Positions 15,192-23,319 of a DNA stretch of 26,323 bases are shown piece by piece (the stretch's first letter is position 1; each line of letters begins with the position of its first letter). The translations under genes and the position numbers were made by a program. The stretch is from 2-12-FULL-60-19 sp041483675 (GTDB lineage Bacteria > Desulfobacterota > Binatia > UBA9968): the NCBI GenBank assembly GCA_041483675.1, contig JBGPGE010000065.1, positions 1-26,323 of the forward strand, in the 5' to 3' direction. A model generated the notes under the pieces. The model was not told the DNA's origin, did no database searches, and was given only the letters and a program-made list of their open reading frames with translations.

Positions 15192-16346
15192 CTAGCCGCC
15201 GCACACGATCCACTCGCGCCGGAACTTGTTCAGGCTCTCGCAGCCGTTTTTCTTTACGACCAGCGTCTCGCCGAACTGAAGGCCCATCTTTTCGTCTTTG
15301 GTGATGACGTTGGGCTGGATGACGATCACCATGTTCTCGCGGAAGAGAATCTCGCCTTCCTCGTGCCGCGCAGTGGCGCGGGTCTGAATGATCGGCGGAT
15401 ACTGGTTCGCGCCGTGGATCAGGTCGTCGTAGATCGAGTAGCCGCGCCGGTGAATGACCTCGGCGGCCTCTTCGGCCTCGCGGATCGAAGTCCCGTCTTT
15501 GATCGTCGCGGCGAGGATTTCGAAAGCCTCGACCGCGGCGTCGTGGAGCTTCTTCCACTCCGGCGTCGGCCCTTCGCCGAGCGAATAGGTCCGGTGAATT
15601 TGTCCGCTGTAGCCCCAGTAAGAGCCGCTGATCTCGGTAATCAGGCAATCGCCGCGCTGTAAGCGGCGATTCGACTGATACTGCGACGGCACGGGGAAAT
15701 GCGGCTCGCGCATCGGCATGCTGGTCATAAAGTGAATGCCCGCGTAGCCGCCGGCTTTTAGATAGACCGGCTCGATCAGCGCCGGAATCTCGTCCTCGCG
15801 CATCCCCGGCTTCAGGCCGTCGGCCACAGCCTGCATCGACTGATCAGTCAGTTGCGAGGCGAAGCGAATGCGCTCGATCTCAGCGGGGCTTTTGATCGTG
15901 CGCAGCATCCGAAACTTTCCGCCCAACTCGACAAACTGCGCTTTGGGAAAGCGGTCGCGAATTTTCTGATATTGCGTGTGCGGGATGCCGCCGACCAAGC
16001 CGATCCGTTTTTCCGCCAGGCCGCGCTCTTGCAGCAGCCCGACCGCGCCGTTGCCCGTGTTGGCGCCGGCCCAGCGGACGTCTTTAACCACCGACAACAC
16101 CCGCGCCATCGGCACGTGGTTGTAGAGCTGCATGAGCAGCACGGGATCGCTGCCTTTCTGAAAAAGCACGTAAGCCTCGCGCCCTCCGGGCCAATCGGTC
16201 AGCCAGTAAACTTCCGAAGCGTATCGGCCCGCGCCGTAGACGAGAACGGCATCCAGGTTGGACTGATCCATCAGCGCCGCCACGCTCTTGTGGCGGACGG
16301 CAATTTCGTCATCTGAAAATCTTGGAAACTGTGAAGCTTCGCGCAT
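15192..16346 (-). CDS. M24 (creatinase/aminopeptidase-fold) protein with altered metal site
   Basis: The product is 384 aa. It has a creatinase-type N-terminal domain (about 10-145) and a pita-bread domain (about 150-380). In active M24 metallopeptidases five residues bind two metals. Aligned by motif, the two Asp become E238 (CLITEISGSYWGY) and Q249 (YSGQIHRT), the first Glu becomes Q344 (VIQPN) and the last Glu becomes G359 (LQFGETLVV). H311 remains. Four of five ligands are thus replaced, which argues against a normal dinuclear peptidase. Creatinase itself works without metal on this fold, so a metal-free C-N hydrolase or lyase on a small molecule is possible. It lies downstream of the amidohydrolase and TctABC genes on the same strand. 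Confidence 0.88.
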   Translation of the reverse strand: MREASQFPRFSDDEIAVRHKSVAALMDQSNLDAVLVYGAGRYASEVYWLTDWPGGREAYVLFQKGSDPVLLMQLYNHVPMARVLSVVKDVRWAGANTGNGAVGLLQERGLAEKRIGLVGGIPHTQYQKIRDRFPKAQFVELGGKFRMLRTIKSPAEIERIRFASQLTDQSMQAVADGLKPGMREDEIPALIEPVYLKAGGYAGIHFMTSMPMREPHFPVPSQYQSNRRLQRGDCLITEISGSYWGYSGQIHRTYSLGEGPTPEWKKLHDAAVEAFEILAATIKDGTSIREAEEAAEVIHRRGYSIYDDLIHGANQYPPIIQTRATARHEEGEILFRENMVIVIQPNVITKDEKMGLQFGETLVVKKNGCESLNKFRREWIVCGG

Positions 16347-16410
16347 CTTTAATCCCCTTCAGGACTGGAGTTCGCTGCGTAATGGCGGTGGGGTCTTGTC
16401 AGAGTCCGTC

Positions 16411-16435
16411 ATTCCCGCATGCTTTTAGCGGGAAT
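16411..16435. repeat. Hairpin repeat (ATTCCCGC stem)
   Basis: ATTCCCGC (16411-16418) and GCGGGAAT (16428-16435) form a perfect 8-bp stem with a 9-nt loop. This is a well-known type of dispersed intergenic repeat. No T-tract follows, so it is unlikely to be an efficient intrinsic terminator by itself. Confidence 0.65.
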
Positions 16436-16455
16436 CCAGGCGAAATTCAGACTGG

Positions 16456-16480
16456 ACCCCCGATAAAAACATTCGGGGGT
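16456..16480. repeat. Hairpin repeat (ACCCCCGA stem)
   Basis: ACCCCCGA (16456-16463) and TCGGGGGT (16473-16480) form a perfect 8-bp stem with an A-rich 9-nt loop. It sits 20 bp after the preceding hairpin, and the two make up one composite element. Further right, ACTCAGC words (about 16556-16575) add a short tandem just after the end of the amidohydrolase gene. Confidence 0.65.
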
Positions 16481-16572
16481 GACGGCTTAGGGGAACGTTA
16501 GCATGACACTTTCTGGATACGCCGCATGCTGCGCTGAAGTTCATTCCGCAACCCATCACTCAGCACTCAGCA

Positions 16573-17571
16573 CTATATCTTCAAAAGTCTTTTCGCGTTG
16601 CCTTCGAGAATGGCGAGCTTCTCCGACTCGGGGCAATCCAGCGCTTCTACTTTTTCCACGCACAGCCAATCGCCCAGCGTGTAAGGATAGTCGGTCCCGA
16701 CCATGAGACGGTCGGCGCCGGCGATATGCTTCAGATAGTCGAGCGTATCCACGCGGTAGACCATCGCGTCGAAATAGAGATTTTTCTTCATATACACGCT
16801 CGGCGGAGAAGAGGCGGAAGTCGCGCGCGGGCCGCGCCGCACGGCGAAGCCCTGGTCCAGACGGCCGAGCTGGTACGGAAAGAATCCGCCGCCGTGAAGC
16901 ACGCAGAGTTTTAGATTCGGGAAGCGGTCGAAGACGCCGCTGTAGCTCATAAAGGCGAGCGAAAGGGTGCTGTCGGCGGGATTGCCGCAGATGAGCCTGA
17001 GGCCGTAGGGCGCCATCTTGTCCGAGCCGGCCACGTCTTCAGGGTGCATCACGAGCAGGGCATCCACCTCCTCGGCCTTGCGCCAGAACGGATCGAAGAA
17101 GTCGCTGTTGTAATATTGACCGTTCACGTTGGAGCCGATATAGCCGCCCCGGAGTTTAAGATCGCGGATCGCGTGTTCCAGAACCGACGCAGCGCGCGCC
17201 GGGTCCTGCAACGGGACGGCCGCCAGGCCGACAAACCGGTCGGGGTATTTCAGCGTGAGATCGCGGATGCCCTCGTTGTAGCGACGGCACCAGGCCTCGC
17301 CCGGTTTTCCTTCGAGAGGGTAGCCCAGGCTCGCCGTATGGGGGATAAGCGCGCCGATGGCGATCTTTCCCCGCTCCATCGCCTCGAATCTTGCCTTCAA
17401 GCCCGCCAGCTCGCCCGGAACGTTGAACGATTCCCCGCCGGCGAAAGAAATGGCGGTTTGGCCGTCCTTGGTCTCTTTCGCCTCGACGCCGGCGGCTTTC
17501 CCCTGCTTGGCCTCGTCCAGCAATGCCTGCGGGATGTAGTGGTGGTGGATGTCGATGGCGCAAACGCGCAT
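16573..17571 (-). CDS. Amidohydrolase-2 family protein (ACMSD-like metal-dependent hydrolase or decarboxylase)
   Basis: The product is 332 aa with a TIM-barrel pattern. H9 and H11 in IDIHHHYIP, H176 in LLVMHPEDV, H226 in CVLHGGGFFP and D294 in MVGTDYPY are the metal and catalytic residues of the amidohydrolase-2/ACMSD group. The family either hydrolyses or decarboxylates aromatic and unsaturated carboxylic acids without oxidation. It starts 13 nt after the tctA stop, so it is co-transcribed with the carboxylate transporter. A decarboxylase or hydrolase acting on the imported acid is the likely role. Substrate is unknown. Confidence 0.9.
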   Translation of the reverse strand: MRVCAIDIHHHYIPQALLDEAKQGKAAGVEAKETKDGQTAISFAGGESFNVPGELAGLKARFEAMERGKIAIGALIPHTASLGYPLEGKPGEAWCRRYNEGIRDLTLKYPDRFVGLAAVPLQDPARAASVLEHAIRDLKLRGGYIGSNVNGQYYNSDFFDPFWRKAEEVDALLVMHPEDVAGSDKMAPYGLRLICGNPADSTLSLAFMSYSGVFDRFPNLKLCVLHGGGFFPYQLGRLDQGFAVRRGPRATSASSPPSVYMKKNLYFDAMVYRVDTLDYLKHIAGADRLMVGTDYPYTLGDWLCVEKVEALDCPESEKLAILEGNAKRLLKI

Positions 17572-17584
17572 TCTTATTGCTCCG

Positions 17585-19096
17585 TTACCAATCCAAATCG
17601 CCCTCGGGGGCCGCTCGCTTCTTCTTTTTTCTCTTCTCCTGGATCGTGGGATATACGACGACGGCCACGGTGAGGATAATCAGGATAACGACGCTTGGCT
17701 TGAGCAGCCATTTCACGCCGTAGGCGGCGGTGGAGATCCAGAGATAGTTTTCCGCGATCTTACCGAGAATGAGGCCCAGAATCAGCGGCGGCCTGGGCCA
17801 GCCCCACTGAATCATAAAGTAACCGATGAGGCCGAAGATCAACGTGACGACGAGATCGTAGAGGCTGTTGTTCGCGGTGAACGAGCCGATGAAGACGAAG
17901 ATCAACAGAAACGGGATCAACAGCGAGCCGCGCACGAAGGTGAGCGCGGCCAGATGATTCAGAATCATGAAGCAGACACCCGCGACAATGATATTGGCCA
18001 GGATCAGAATCCAGACCATCGAGAAGGTGACATCGAGGTGGCTCTTGAGCATCTCGGGCCCTGGATTCAAGCCGACGATCAGCAGCGCGCCGAGCAAGAG
18101 CGCCATGCTGGAACTTCCGGGAATTCCGAAGGCCACGGTGGGGATGAGATCGCCGCCGCGGGTCGAGTTGTTGGCGGCGCCTGGTCCCAGCACTCCCTCG
18201 ACCGCGCCTTTCCCGGCGCGGCTCTTGTCCTTTAAGCCTCGGACCGCGTGGGCGTAGGCGATCCATTGCGCGACGTTCGCCCCCAGCACCGGCAGGACGC
18301 CGAAATAAATGCCGATCAGGCTGCATCTGAGGACCAGCCAGAAATGGCGGAAGGTGTCCTTGACCCCTTCCATCACGCCGCTGAGTTTCCCGCGCGGCGC
18401 CTCGGAGATGCTCGTGCCCCTGACGGCCAGGTCGACGATCTCGGGAATGGCGAACATCCCGACGACCACCGGCACGATGTCGAGGCCGTCCCAAAGATAG
18501 AGCGAGCCGAAGGTGTAGCGCAGCGAGCCGGTCTGCGGGTCCACTCCGATTGCGGCGAGCATCAGGCCGATGCCGCCGGCGAGCAGCCCCTTGATAAGCG
18601 CCGGGCCGCTCAACGTGCCGATAAAAGTGATGCCCATCACGATAATGATGAACAGCTCCGGCGAGCCGAACAGAAGCACGAGCGGGCGCATGATCGGGAT
18701 CGAGACCGCCAACGACAACGCGCCTAAGGTCGCTCCGACGACGGAGCTCATGATCGCCGCGCCCAGCGCGCGCCCCGCTTCGCCTTTTTTCGACATGGGA
18801 TAGCCGTCAAGGATCAAAGCGGCGGAGGAACTTTCCCCCGGAATCCCAAAAAGGATCGAAGTCAGATCTCCGGTCGTGCCGGTGACCGCCAGCATGCCGA
18901 GCAGAAAGCAAAACGCGGCGACCGGCTCTTTGATCGTGTAAGAGAAGGGGAGCATCAGCGCGAGCGTGGCCAGCCCGCCGATCCCGGGGAGCAGCCCGAC
19001 GAAAAAACCCACCGTGATGCCGATGAGGAGATAGCCGAAGGCGGGCCACGCGAGGACCTGCCAGAGACCGCTTATCATCGCGTCGATCATAGACAT
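17585..19096 (-). CDS. tctA: Tripartite tricarboxylate transporter, large permease TctA
   Basis: The product is 503 aa, normal for TctA, with about 12 membrane helices. Signature segments include GFFVGLLPGIGGLATLALMLPF (about 31-52), GTTGDLTSILFGIPGESSSAA (about 73-93), a second internal-repeat copy PTVAFGIPGSSSMALLLGALL (about 320-340), and a basic C-terminus after the last helix (EKRKKKKRAA). It forms the membrane channel together with TctB and receives a carboxylate from the periplasmic TctC proteins, using a cation gradient. The gene is separated from tctC by 126 nt containing a hairpin just ahead of its ribosome binding region. Confidence 0.93.
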   Translation of the reverse strand: MSMIDAMISGLWQVLAWPAFGYLLIGITVGFFVGLLPGIGGLATLALMLPFSYTIKEPVAAFCFLLGMLAVTGTTGDLTSILFGIPGESSSAALILDGYPMSKKGEAGRALGAAIMSSVVGATLGALSLAVSIPIMRPLVLLFGSPELFIIIVMGITFIGTLSGPALIKGLLAGGIGLMLAAIGVDPQTGSLRYTFGSLYLWDGLDIVPVVVGMFAIPEIVDLAVRGTSISEAPRGKLSGVMEGVKDTFRHFWLVLRCSLIGIYFGVLPVLGANVAQWIAYAHAVRGLKDKSRAGKGAVEGVLGPGAANNSTRGGDLIPTVAFGIPGSSSMALLLGALLIVGLNPGPEMLKSHLDVTFSMVWILILANIIVAGVCFMILNHLAALTFVRGSLLIPFLLIFVFIGSFTANNSLYDLVVTLIFGLIGYFMIQWGWPRPPLILGLILGKIAENYLWISTAAYGVKWLLKPSVVILIILTVAVVVYPTIQEKRKKKKRAAPEGDLDW

Positions 19097-19110
19097 AGAA
19101 TCAACCTGGG

Positions 19111-19133
19111 GGGAGACAGAGTTCTTGTCTCCC
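19111..19133 (-). promoter_or_regulatory. Hairpin ahead of tctA
   Basis: GGGAGACA (19111-19118) and TGTCTCCC (19126-19133) form a perfect 8-bp stem with a 7-nt loop. On the minus strand it ends 14 nt before the tctA ATG at 19096, so it lies immediately upstream of the weak CCAGG ribosome binding site. Its place between abundant-type binding-protein genes and the permease gene suits an mRNA processing or attenuating role. This is inferred from position. Confidence 0.5.
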
Positions 19134-19222
19134 GGCCTTTCCGGGATAAATGTCGCGGAACATTCCTTCTACCACATCGAATGCCATAGCTCGTTACGCC
19201 TCTTCGCCCCGGCCCCGTCGCC

Positions 19223-20305
19223 TTATTCCCCGAGCAGCTTTTTCATTCGTTCGACTACGTCAGGCGGGGTGCCGATCACCTCTTTTGCCAGAGACTCCAG
19301 TTCGCGGCTGTCGGTCGAATCGATTTCCAACTGCCTCTTCTCGGCATCCGCGAGAAGCGCGGGATCTTTGATCGCTTTGTCGAATGCCTCGCGCAGAATT
19401 TTCACCCGCTCCACAGGAACGCCCGGTGGCGCCACGATCGGACGGCCGAAATCGCCGGCGGCCAGGATCACTTTGGCCAGCCGTCTCGCGTTGTCCGAGG
19501 TTTTGTATCGGTCCATCAGCTCGTAGATGGTCGGCACGTCCTTGAGCCTCGCATCGCGTTTAATGCCCGTCTGGAACAGGACTCGAACGAATCCGTCTTT
19601 CCGCCAGGTGATGAACGGCTCGCGGGCGAAGTAGGCGGTGATCGTGAAAGCGCGGCATTGCACCTCGCCTCTCTCCACGGCCAGATCGACGTCCTGCCCC
19701 GCCTGGTAGCCCGTCACGATATCGAATTTCGTGCCCAACGCTTCTTCCATCAGCTTGGGCAGATAGTAGCCGGTCGAGGTTGTTCCCGTAGCGCCGCATT
19801 TCGGAGGCGTCGAGGCCTTGCGCACATCGTCCATCGACTTGTAGGGAGTGTCCGCCCGCATGTACATGAGGTGGTTCGACCTGACCGTGCTGCCGAGCCA
19901 GTTGAACTTCGTCCAGTCGAACCTCACCTCGCCCTTCTTCTGGAGCTGGTCGAAGTACAGCGCGGGATAAATCGCTCCGATGGTCAAGCCGTCGGGTTTT
20001 GCAGCGTTGTAAACTTGATTGGCCGCGATCAAAGACGCCGCGCCGGGAACGTTTTGCGCGATGATAAAGGGGTTGCCCGGAATATGCTTGCTCATGTGCT
20101 CGGTAATCAGGCGCGCATAGAGATCGTAAACATCGCCGGCTTTCGTCCCCACGATGATGGTCATGGTCTTGCCCTTGTAGAAGGGCTCCTGGGCGGAAGC
20201 GCTAACGGTCAGTAGGACGGATAAGAGCAACCACGCAAGGCGCAGAGCGCAAGGCCGAGAGCGCTGAAACTTTGCAACCGTGAAACTCAAGAACTTGGTA
20301 GCCAT
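19223..20305 (-). CDS. tctC: TctC-family substrate-binding protein (second in the operon)
   Basis: The product is 360 aa. A signal peptide (about 1-38, basic start then LRLAWLLLSVLLTVSASA) precedes the mature EPFYKGKTMTIIVG start. The periplasmic Venus-flytrap fold shows the family's features: NVPGAASLIAANQVYNAAKPDG (about 84-105) and an AVERGEVQC segment near 220. A GGAGG site precedes the ATG. It is clearly related to the TctC just upstream (shared EPFYKGKT, IPGNP, AVERGEVQC, similar length), so the pair arose by duplication. It differs in the ligand-facing segments, and two ligands feeding one TctAB channel is likely. Its signal-peptide codons include word-like repeats such as CTTGCGCTCTGCGCCTTGCG. 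Confidence 0.92.
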   Translation of the reverse strand: MATKFLSFTVAKFQRSRPCALRLAWLLLSVLLTVSASAQEPFYKGKTMTIIVGTKAGDVYDLYARLITEHMSKHIPGNPFIIAQNVPGAASLIAANQVYNAAKPDGLTIGAIYPALYFDQLQKKGEVRFDWTKFNWLGSTVRSNHLMYMRADTPYKSMDDVRKASTPPKCGATGTTSTGYYLPKLMEEALGTKFDIVTGYQAGQDVDLAVERGEVQCRAFTITAYFAREPFITWRKDGFVRVLFQTGIKRDARLKDVPTIYELMDRYKTSDNARRLAKVILAAGDFGRPIVAPPGVPVERVKILREAFDKAIKDPALLADAEKRQLEIDSTDSRELESLAKEVIGTPPDVVERMKKLLGE

Positions 20306-20321
20306 AACAGCCTCCGAACGC

Positions 20322-21407
20322 TTATTGCACGAACAGCTTTTTGACCTGCTCGACGACGTCCGCCGGTTGCTCCATCACTTCTTTCGCCATTTGCTGAAGC
20401 TGCTCTCCCTTGGACAGCGTGACTTCCGTTCTGAGCTTTTTCGCCTCGCCCAGCAGCTCCGGATCGGCCGAGGCCTTTTCATAGGCGTCGCGCAGGAGCT
20501 TGACCCGATCGGCCGGGGTGCCCGGCGGCGCGAGCATCGGCCGGGCCCACTCGCCGCCGAGGAGCATGGCTTGCGCGACGCGACGGATGGACTGCGGGGT
20601 CTTGTACTCGTCCATGATCTCGAAGATGGTCGGGGTCGCGGACAGACGCTTCTCGCGCTTGAGTCCGCTCTGCGCCAGAGCCCGGACGAAGTTGTTCGTA
20701 ACCCAGGTGAGGAAAGGCTCGCGCGAAAAAAACGTCGAGATGGTGAGGCCCTGGCACTGCACCTCTCCTCGCTCGACGGCGAGCGCGATCTCACTGCTGC
20801 CGGGGTATCCTAAAACATTGTTGATCTTTGCGCCGACGGTCAGCTCCAGCAGCCGCGACATGACGTAGTCCGAGGCGCCGACGCCGGTGGTGCCGCACTT
20901 GGGCGCCTCTTTGGCCTTGATGACGTCGGCGACGGATTTGTAAGGGGCATCGGTGCGTATGAAGATCATCATGTCGTCCTTTTCCAGCGCGCCGATCCAG
21001 GAGAACTTGCGCAGATCGAATTTCACCTCTTGATCCTGCGCGAGCTGGCTCAAATAAACGTTGTTATGCGGCATGAGCAGCGTCAGGCCGTCCGGTTTGG
21101 CCACTCCGGAGACATAGTTCGTGGCAATCACGGAGCCGGCGCCGAACATGTTCTGGACAATCAACTCCGGATTTCCGGGGATGTACTTTCCCATGTAACG
21201 CGACAGCAGGCGCGCGGCCCGGTCGTAGCCGCCGCCCGCGCTCAGGCCGACGACGATCTTGATGGTCTTGCCCTTGTAGAAGGGTTCCTGCGCAAAAGCG
21301 GGCTTAATGGTTAAAGGGTAAAGGGTCAGAATGGTTAAAAGGACAACAGCACGAAGGCGTAGGACCCCGAACCCTCGACCTCTCGAACCCTTGAACCTGA
21401 AATCCAT
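20322..21407 (-). CDS. tctC: TctC-family substrate-binding protein (first in the operon)
   Basis: The product is 361 aa. The start is ATG 21407 (MDFRFKGSRGRGFG), preceded by GGAGG; longer frames to 21518 would overlap tctB and destroy the signal peptide. Residues 1-39 form the signal peptide (LRLRAVVLLTILTLYPLTI, then AFA), followed by QEPFYKGKTIKIVVGLSAGGGYD. The rest matches the periplasmic TctC fold, with NMFGAGSVIATNYVSGVAKPDG and AVERGEVQC. It captures a carboxylate for the TctAB channel. It is a paralogue of the next gene, 16 nt downstream. The signal-peptide codons consist largely of short repeats (GGTTCAAGGGTTCGAG and CCCTTTACCCTTTAACC types). Confidence 0.92.
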   Translation of the reverse strand: MDFRFKGSRGRGFGVLRLRAVVLLTILTLYPLTIKPAFAQEPFYKGKTIKIVVGLSAGGGYDRAARLLSRYMGKYIPGNPELIVQNMFGAGSVIATNYVSGVAKPDGLTLLMPHNNVYLSQLAQDQEVKFDLRKFSWIGALEKDDMMIFIRTDAPYKSVADVIKAKEAPKCGTTGVGASDYVMSRLLELTVGAKINNVLGYPGSSEIALAVERGEVQCQGLTISTFFSREPFLTWVTNNFVRALAQSGLKREKRLSATPTIFEIMDEYKTPQSIRRVAQAMLLGGEWARPMLAPPGTPADRVKLLRDAYEKASADPELLGEAKKLRTEVTLSKGEQLQQMAKEVMEQPADVVEQVKKLFVQ

Positions 21408-21430
21408 AGCGCCCTCCGTCATTGCTGAAC

Positions 21431-21919
21431 CTATTGAAGGCCTAACCAAACAAGAAGCTGTCCGTCGGGGAAAGGAAGGTGAAGCAGGCGAACGAACAGC
21501 CCCCAGAAGATGAGCCATGCTGAGGCGGTGAGCACAAGCGAGAGAAGCCAGCCTTCCTTAGAACGTACCTTGAGGTAGAGAAAACAAAGGACGGGGATCG
21601 ACACGTCAAAACCGAGGAGCCAGATAAGGCCGAGAAAGCCAAACAGCCAGGCGAAGATATTCACAGTGCGCCGTTGTATCACCGCGTCGTCCACCGTGTA
21701 GGTCGGCTGGTACTGCATAGGGGGGCTATCGGAGCCGTCGTTTTTGTCCAGCCCCTTCAGCTCCAGAAAAATGTGGACCAGGGCGAGGATCAGCATGGGG
21801 ATTCCGATCGCCCAGGGAAACAGACGCGCCTGCAAGCGCCATCCCCTCGTCTCGTAGAGAAAAACGGCGAAAAAAATGACGACCAGGAGACTAAAGACGG
21901 TTTGCGGTTTAAATTTCAT
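21431..21919 (-). CDS. tctB: Tripartite tricarboxylate transporter, small permease TctB
   Basis: The product is 162 aa, typical for TctB, with four predicted membrane helices: about 8-22, 36-52, 88-114 and 122-145, the third stretch probably being two short spans. The QTVFSLLVVIFFAVFLYETRGWRLQARLFPWAIGIPMLILAL start fits the family (helix, then an arginine-rich loop and a P-containing helix). It pairs with TctA in the membrane. It is the first gene of the minus-strand tctB-tctC-tctC-tctA-amidohydrolase-M24 cluster, so the promoter should lie in 21920-22125, the region shared with the divergent acyl-CoA dehydrogenase operon. Confidence 0.88.
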   Translation of the reverse strand: MKFKPQTVFSLLVVIFFAVFLYETRGWRLQARLFPWAIGIPMLILALVHIFLELKGLDKNDGSDSPPMQYQPTYTVDDAVIQRRTVNIFAWLFGFLGLIWLLGFDVSIPVLCFLYLKVRSKEGWLLSLVLTASAWLIFWGLFVRLLHLPFPDGQLLVWLGLQ

Positions 21920-22068
21920 AGCGAAGCGGCGCTCTCCTCAAGGCAATGTCGGGTCGGACGCTACTCCGACATGCGATAGGGCCGTAACTGATGAACTCGC
22001 TTACCACAGAGAGGTGGGTGGGTCAATGATCGTTGGCGGGGCTTTTCACCCGGCATAGGGACGTGATA

Positions 22069-22108
22069 GGAGCAGGGGAGCGGAGGAGCAAGGGAGCAGG
22101 GGAGCAGG
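22069..22108. repeat. Short GGAGCAGG-type word repeat
   Basis: About five imperfect copies of GGAGCAGG or GGAGCAAGG lie head-to-tail just before the first acyl-CoA dehydrogenase gene. The element may mask or mimic ribosome binding sites because each unit contains GGAG. Otherwise the 206-bp divergent intergenic region shows no clear promoter. Confidence 0.6.
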
Positions 22109-22125
22109 AAAATTATAGGTCAGCC

Positions 22126-23319
22126 ATGGATTTCCGCTTAAGTCCCGAAGAAGAGACGCTGCGCCGCCAAGTCGAGCGATTCGTGCGCGAGGAGCTTATC
22201 CCGCTGGAGCCGGTTTTCGACGGCGCGCCCGACATCTTCGAGGGGAGCCGCTGGAAGAGCCGGGCGAAGCTCAGCCGCGACCCGGAAGTAAAGCGCTACA
22301 TCGAAATCATGGAGGGGCTAAAGCGAAAGGCGGAGGCCGGAGATCTTTGGCATCTGGACGTGCCGAAGGCGTACGGCGGGCGGGAAGTCAGCAACGTGGC
22401 GATGATCGCCGTGACGGAGGAGTTGGAAAAGGCAGCGGTGCCCTTCGAGCTCGGCAACCATGTCTCCAACATTCTCTACGCCTGCAAGGGGGATCAGATA
22501 GAAAAACTTCTCCTTCCGTGTATTCGCGGCGAAAAGACCTCGTGCTTCGCTCTGACGGAGCCGGGGGCCGGCTCCGATCCGTCGATGATGGCTGCTACGG
22601 CGACTCCGGATGGCGACTCCTTTGTGATCGACGGAACCAAGATGTTTCCCACATTTGGCGACGTCGCCGACTTTGTGCAGGTGTTCGCCAGGTTGCCCGG
22701 AACCAAGGGCCGCGAAGGGATTACATGTTTCCTCGTTGACACGGGCCATCCCGGCTATCGGGTCGTGCGCAGTATCGAGACGATCGCGGGAAGCGAGCCA
22801 TGCGAGCTGGTGTTTGACAACTGCCGGGTTCCGAAAAGCCAGGTCCTGGGCGAAGTGGGCAAAGGTTGGGAGTTGAATCAGGCATGGCTCGGCGCCCGTC
22901 GTTTCCAAGTCGGAATCCGCTGTCACGGCGCCGCCCAGAGAGTTTTGCGCCGCGTCGGTGATCTGCTGCGGCAAGACCCGGTAGAGCGCGAAAAGTTTAC
23001 CGCCTCTCTCGGCCACTTCTGGGGCGAGATGGAGGCGCTTCGCAGCATCACCTATCGTGGCTCTTGGAAGGCTGACCAGGGTCTGGATGTCCGCTTCGAA
23101 GCGGCCTGCGTCAAGTTGTTCGGCACGGAGCTGCTCCACAGCGTGGTCGATTTTGCTTTAGAGGTAGCCGGCCCGGCAGCCTTGAGAAACGATCACGCGC
23201 TCGCCCGCGCCTTCAGATATGCCCGGCCCCGGCGGATCGTCGAAGGGGCCTCTGAAATCCAGCGTCACATGATCCAGCGGGCGCTGTTTAGGGAAGGGAT
23301 AGGGTGCATGGAGTTGTAG
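22126..23319 (+). CDS. Acyl-CoA dehydrogenase
   Basis: The product is 397 aa, a normal family length. The start is ATG 22126 (MDFRLSPEEETLRRQVERFV), where the N-terminal helical domain begins; a TTG at 22033 would add an unlikely 31 residues. The middle domain has CFALTEPGAGSDPSMM (about 140-155), the flavin and substrate contact motif, and the C-terminal helical domain ends with RRIVEGASEIQRHMIQRALF (about 369-388). Such enzymes introduce a 2,3-double bond in an acyl-CoA, passing electrons to electron-transfer flavoprotein. The adjacent gene encodes a second, degenerate member, so the two may form a mixed complex. The organisation suggests degradation of an unusual acyl side chain. Confidence 0.92.
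   Translation: MDFRLSPEEETLRRQVERFVREELIPLEPVFDGAPDIFEGSRWKSRAKLSRDPEVKRYIEIMEGLKRKAEAGDLWHLDVPKAYGGREVSNVAMIAVTEELEKAAVPFELGNHVSNILYACKGDQIEKLLLPCIRGEKTSCFALTEPGAGSDPSMMAATATPDGDSFVIDGTKMFPTFGDVADFVQVFARLPGTKGREGITCFLVDTGHPGYRVVRSIETIAGSEPCELVFDNCRVPKSQVLGEVGKGWELNQAWLGARRFQVGIRCHGAAQRVLRRVGDLLRQDPVEREKFTASLGHFWGEMEALRSITYRGSWKADQGLDVRFEAACVKLFGTELLHSVVDFALEVAGPAALRNDHALARAFRYARPRRIVEGASEIQRHMIQRALFREGIGCMEL

Noticed and set aside
22318..23139. Minus-strand open frame opposite the first acyl-CoA dehydrogenase
   Set aside because: The plus strand encodes the dehydrogenase motifs; this is a GC-driven shadow.
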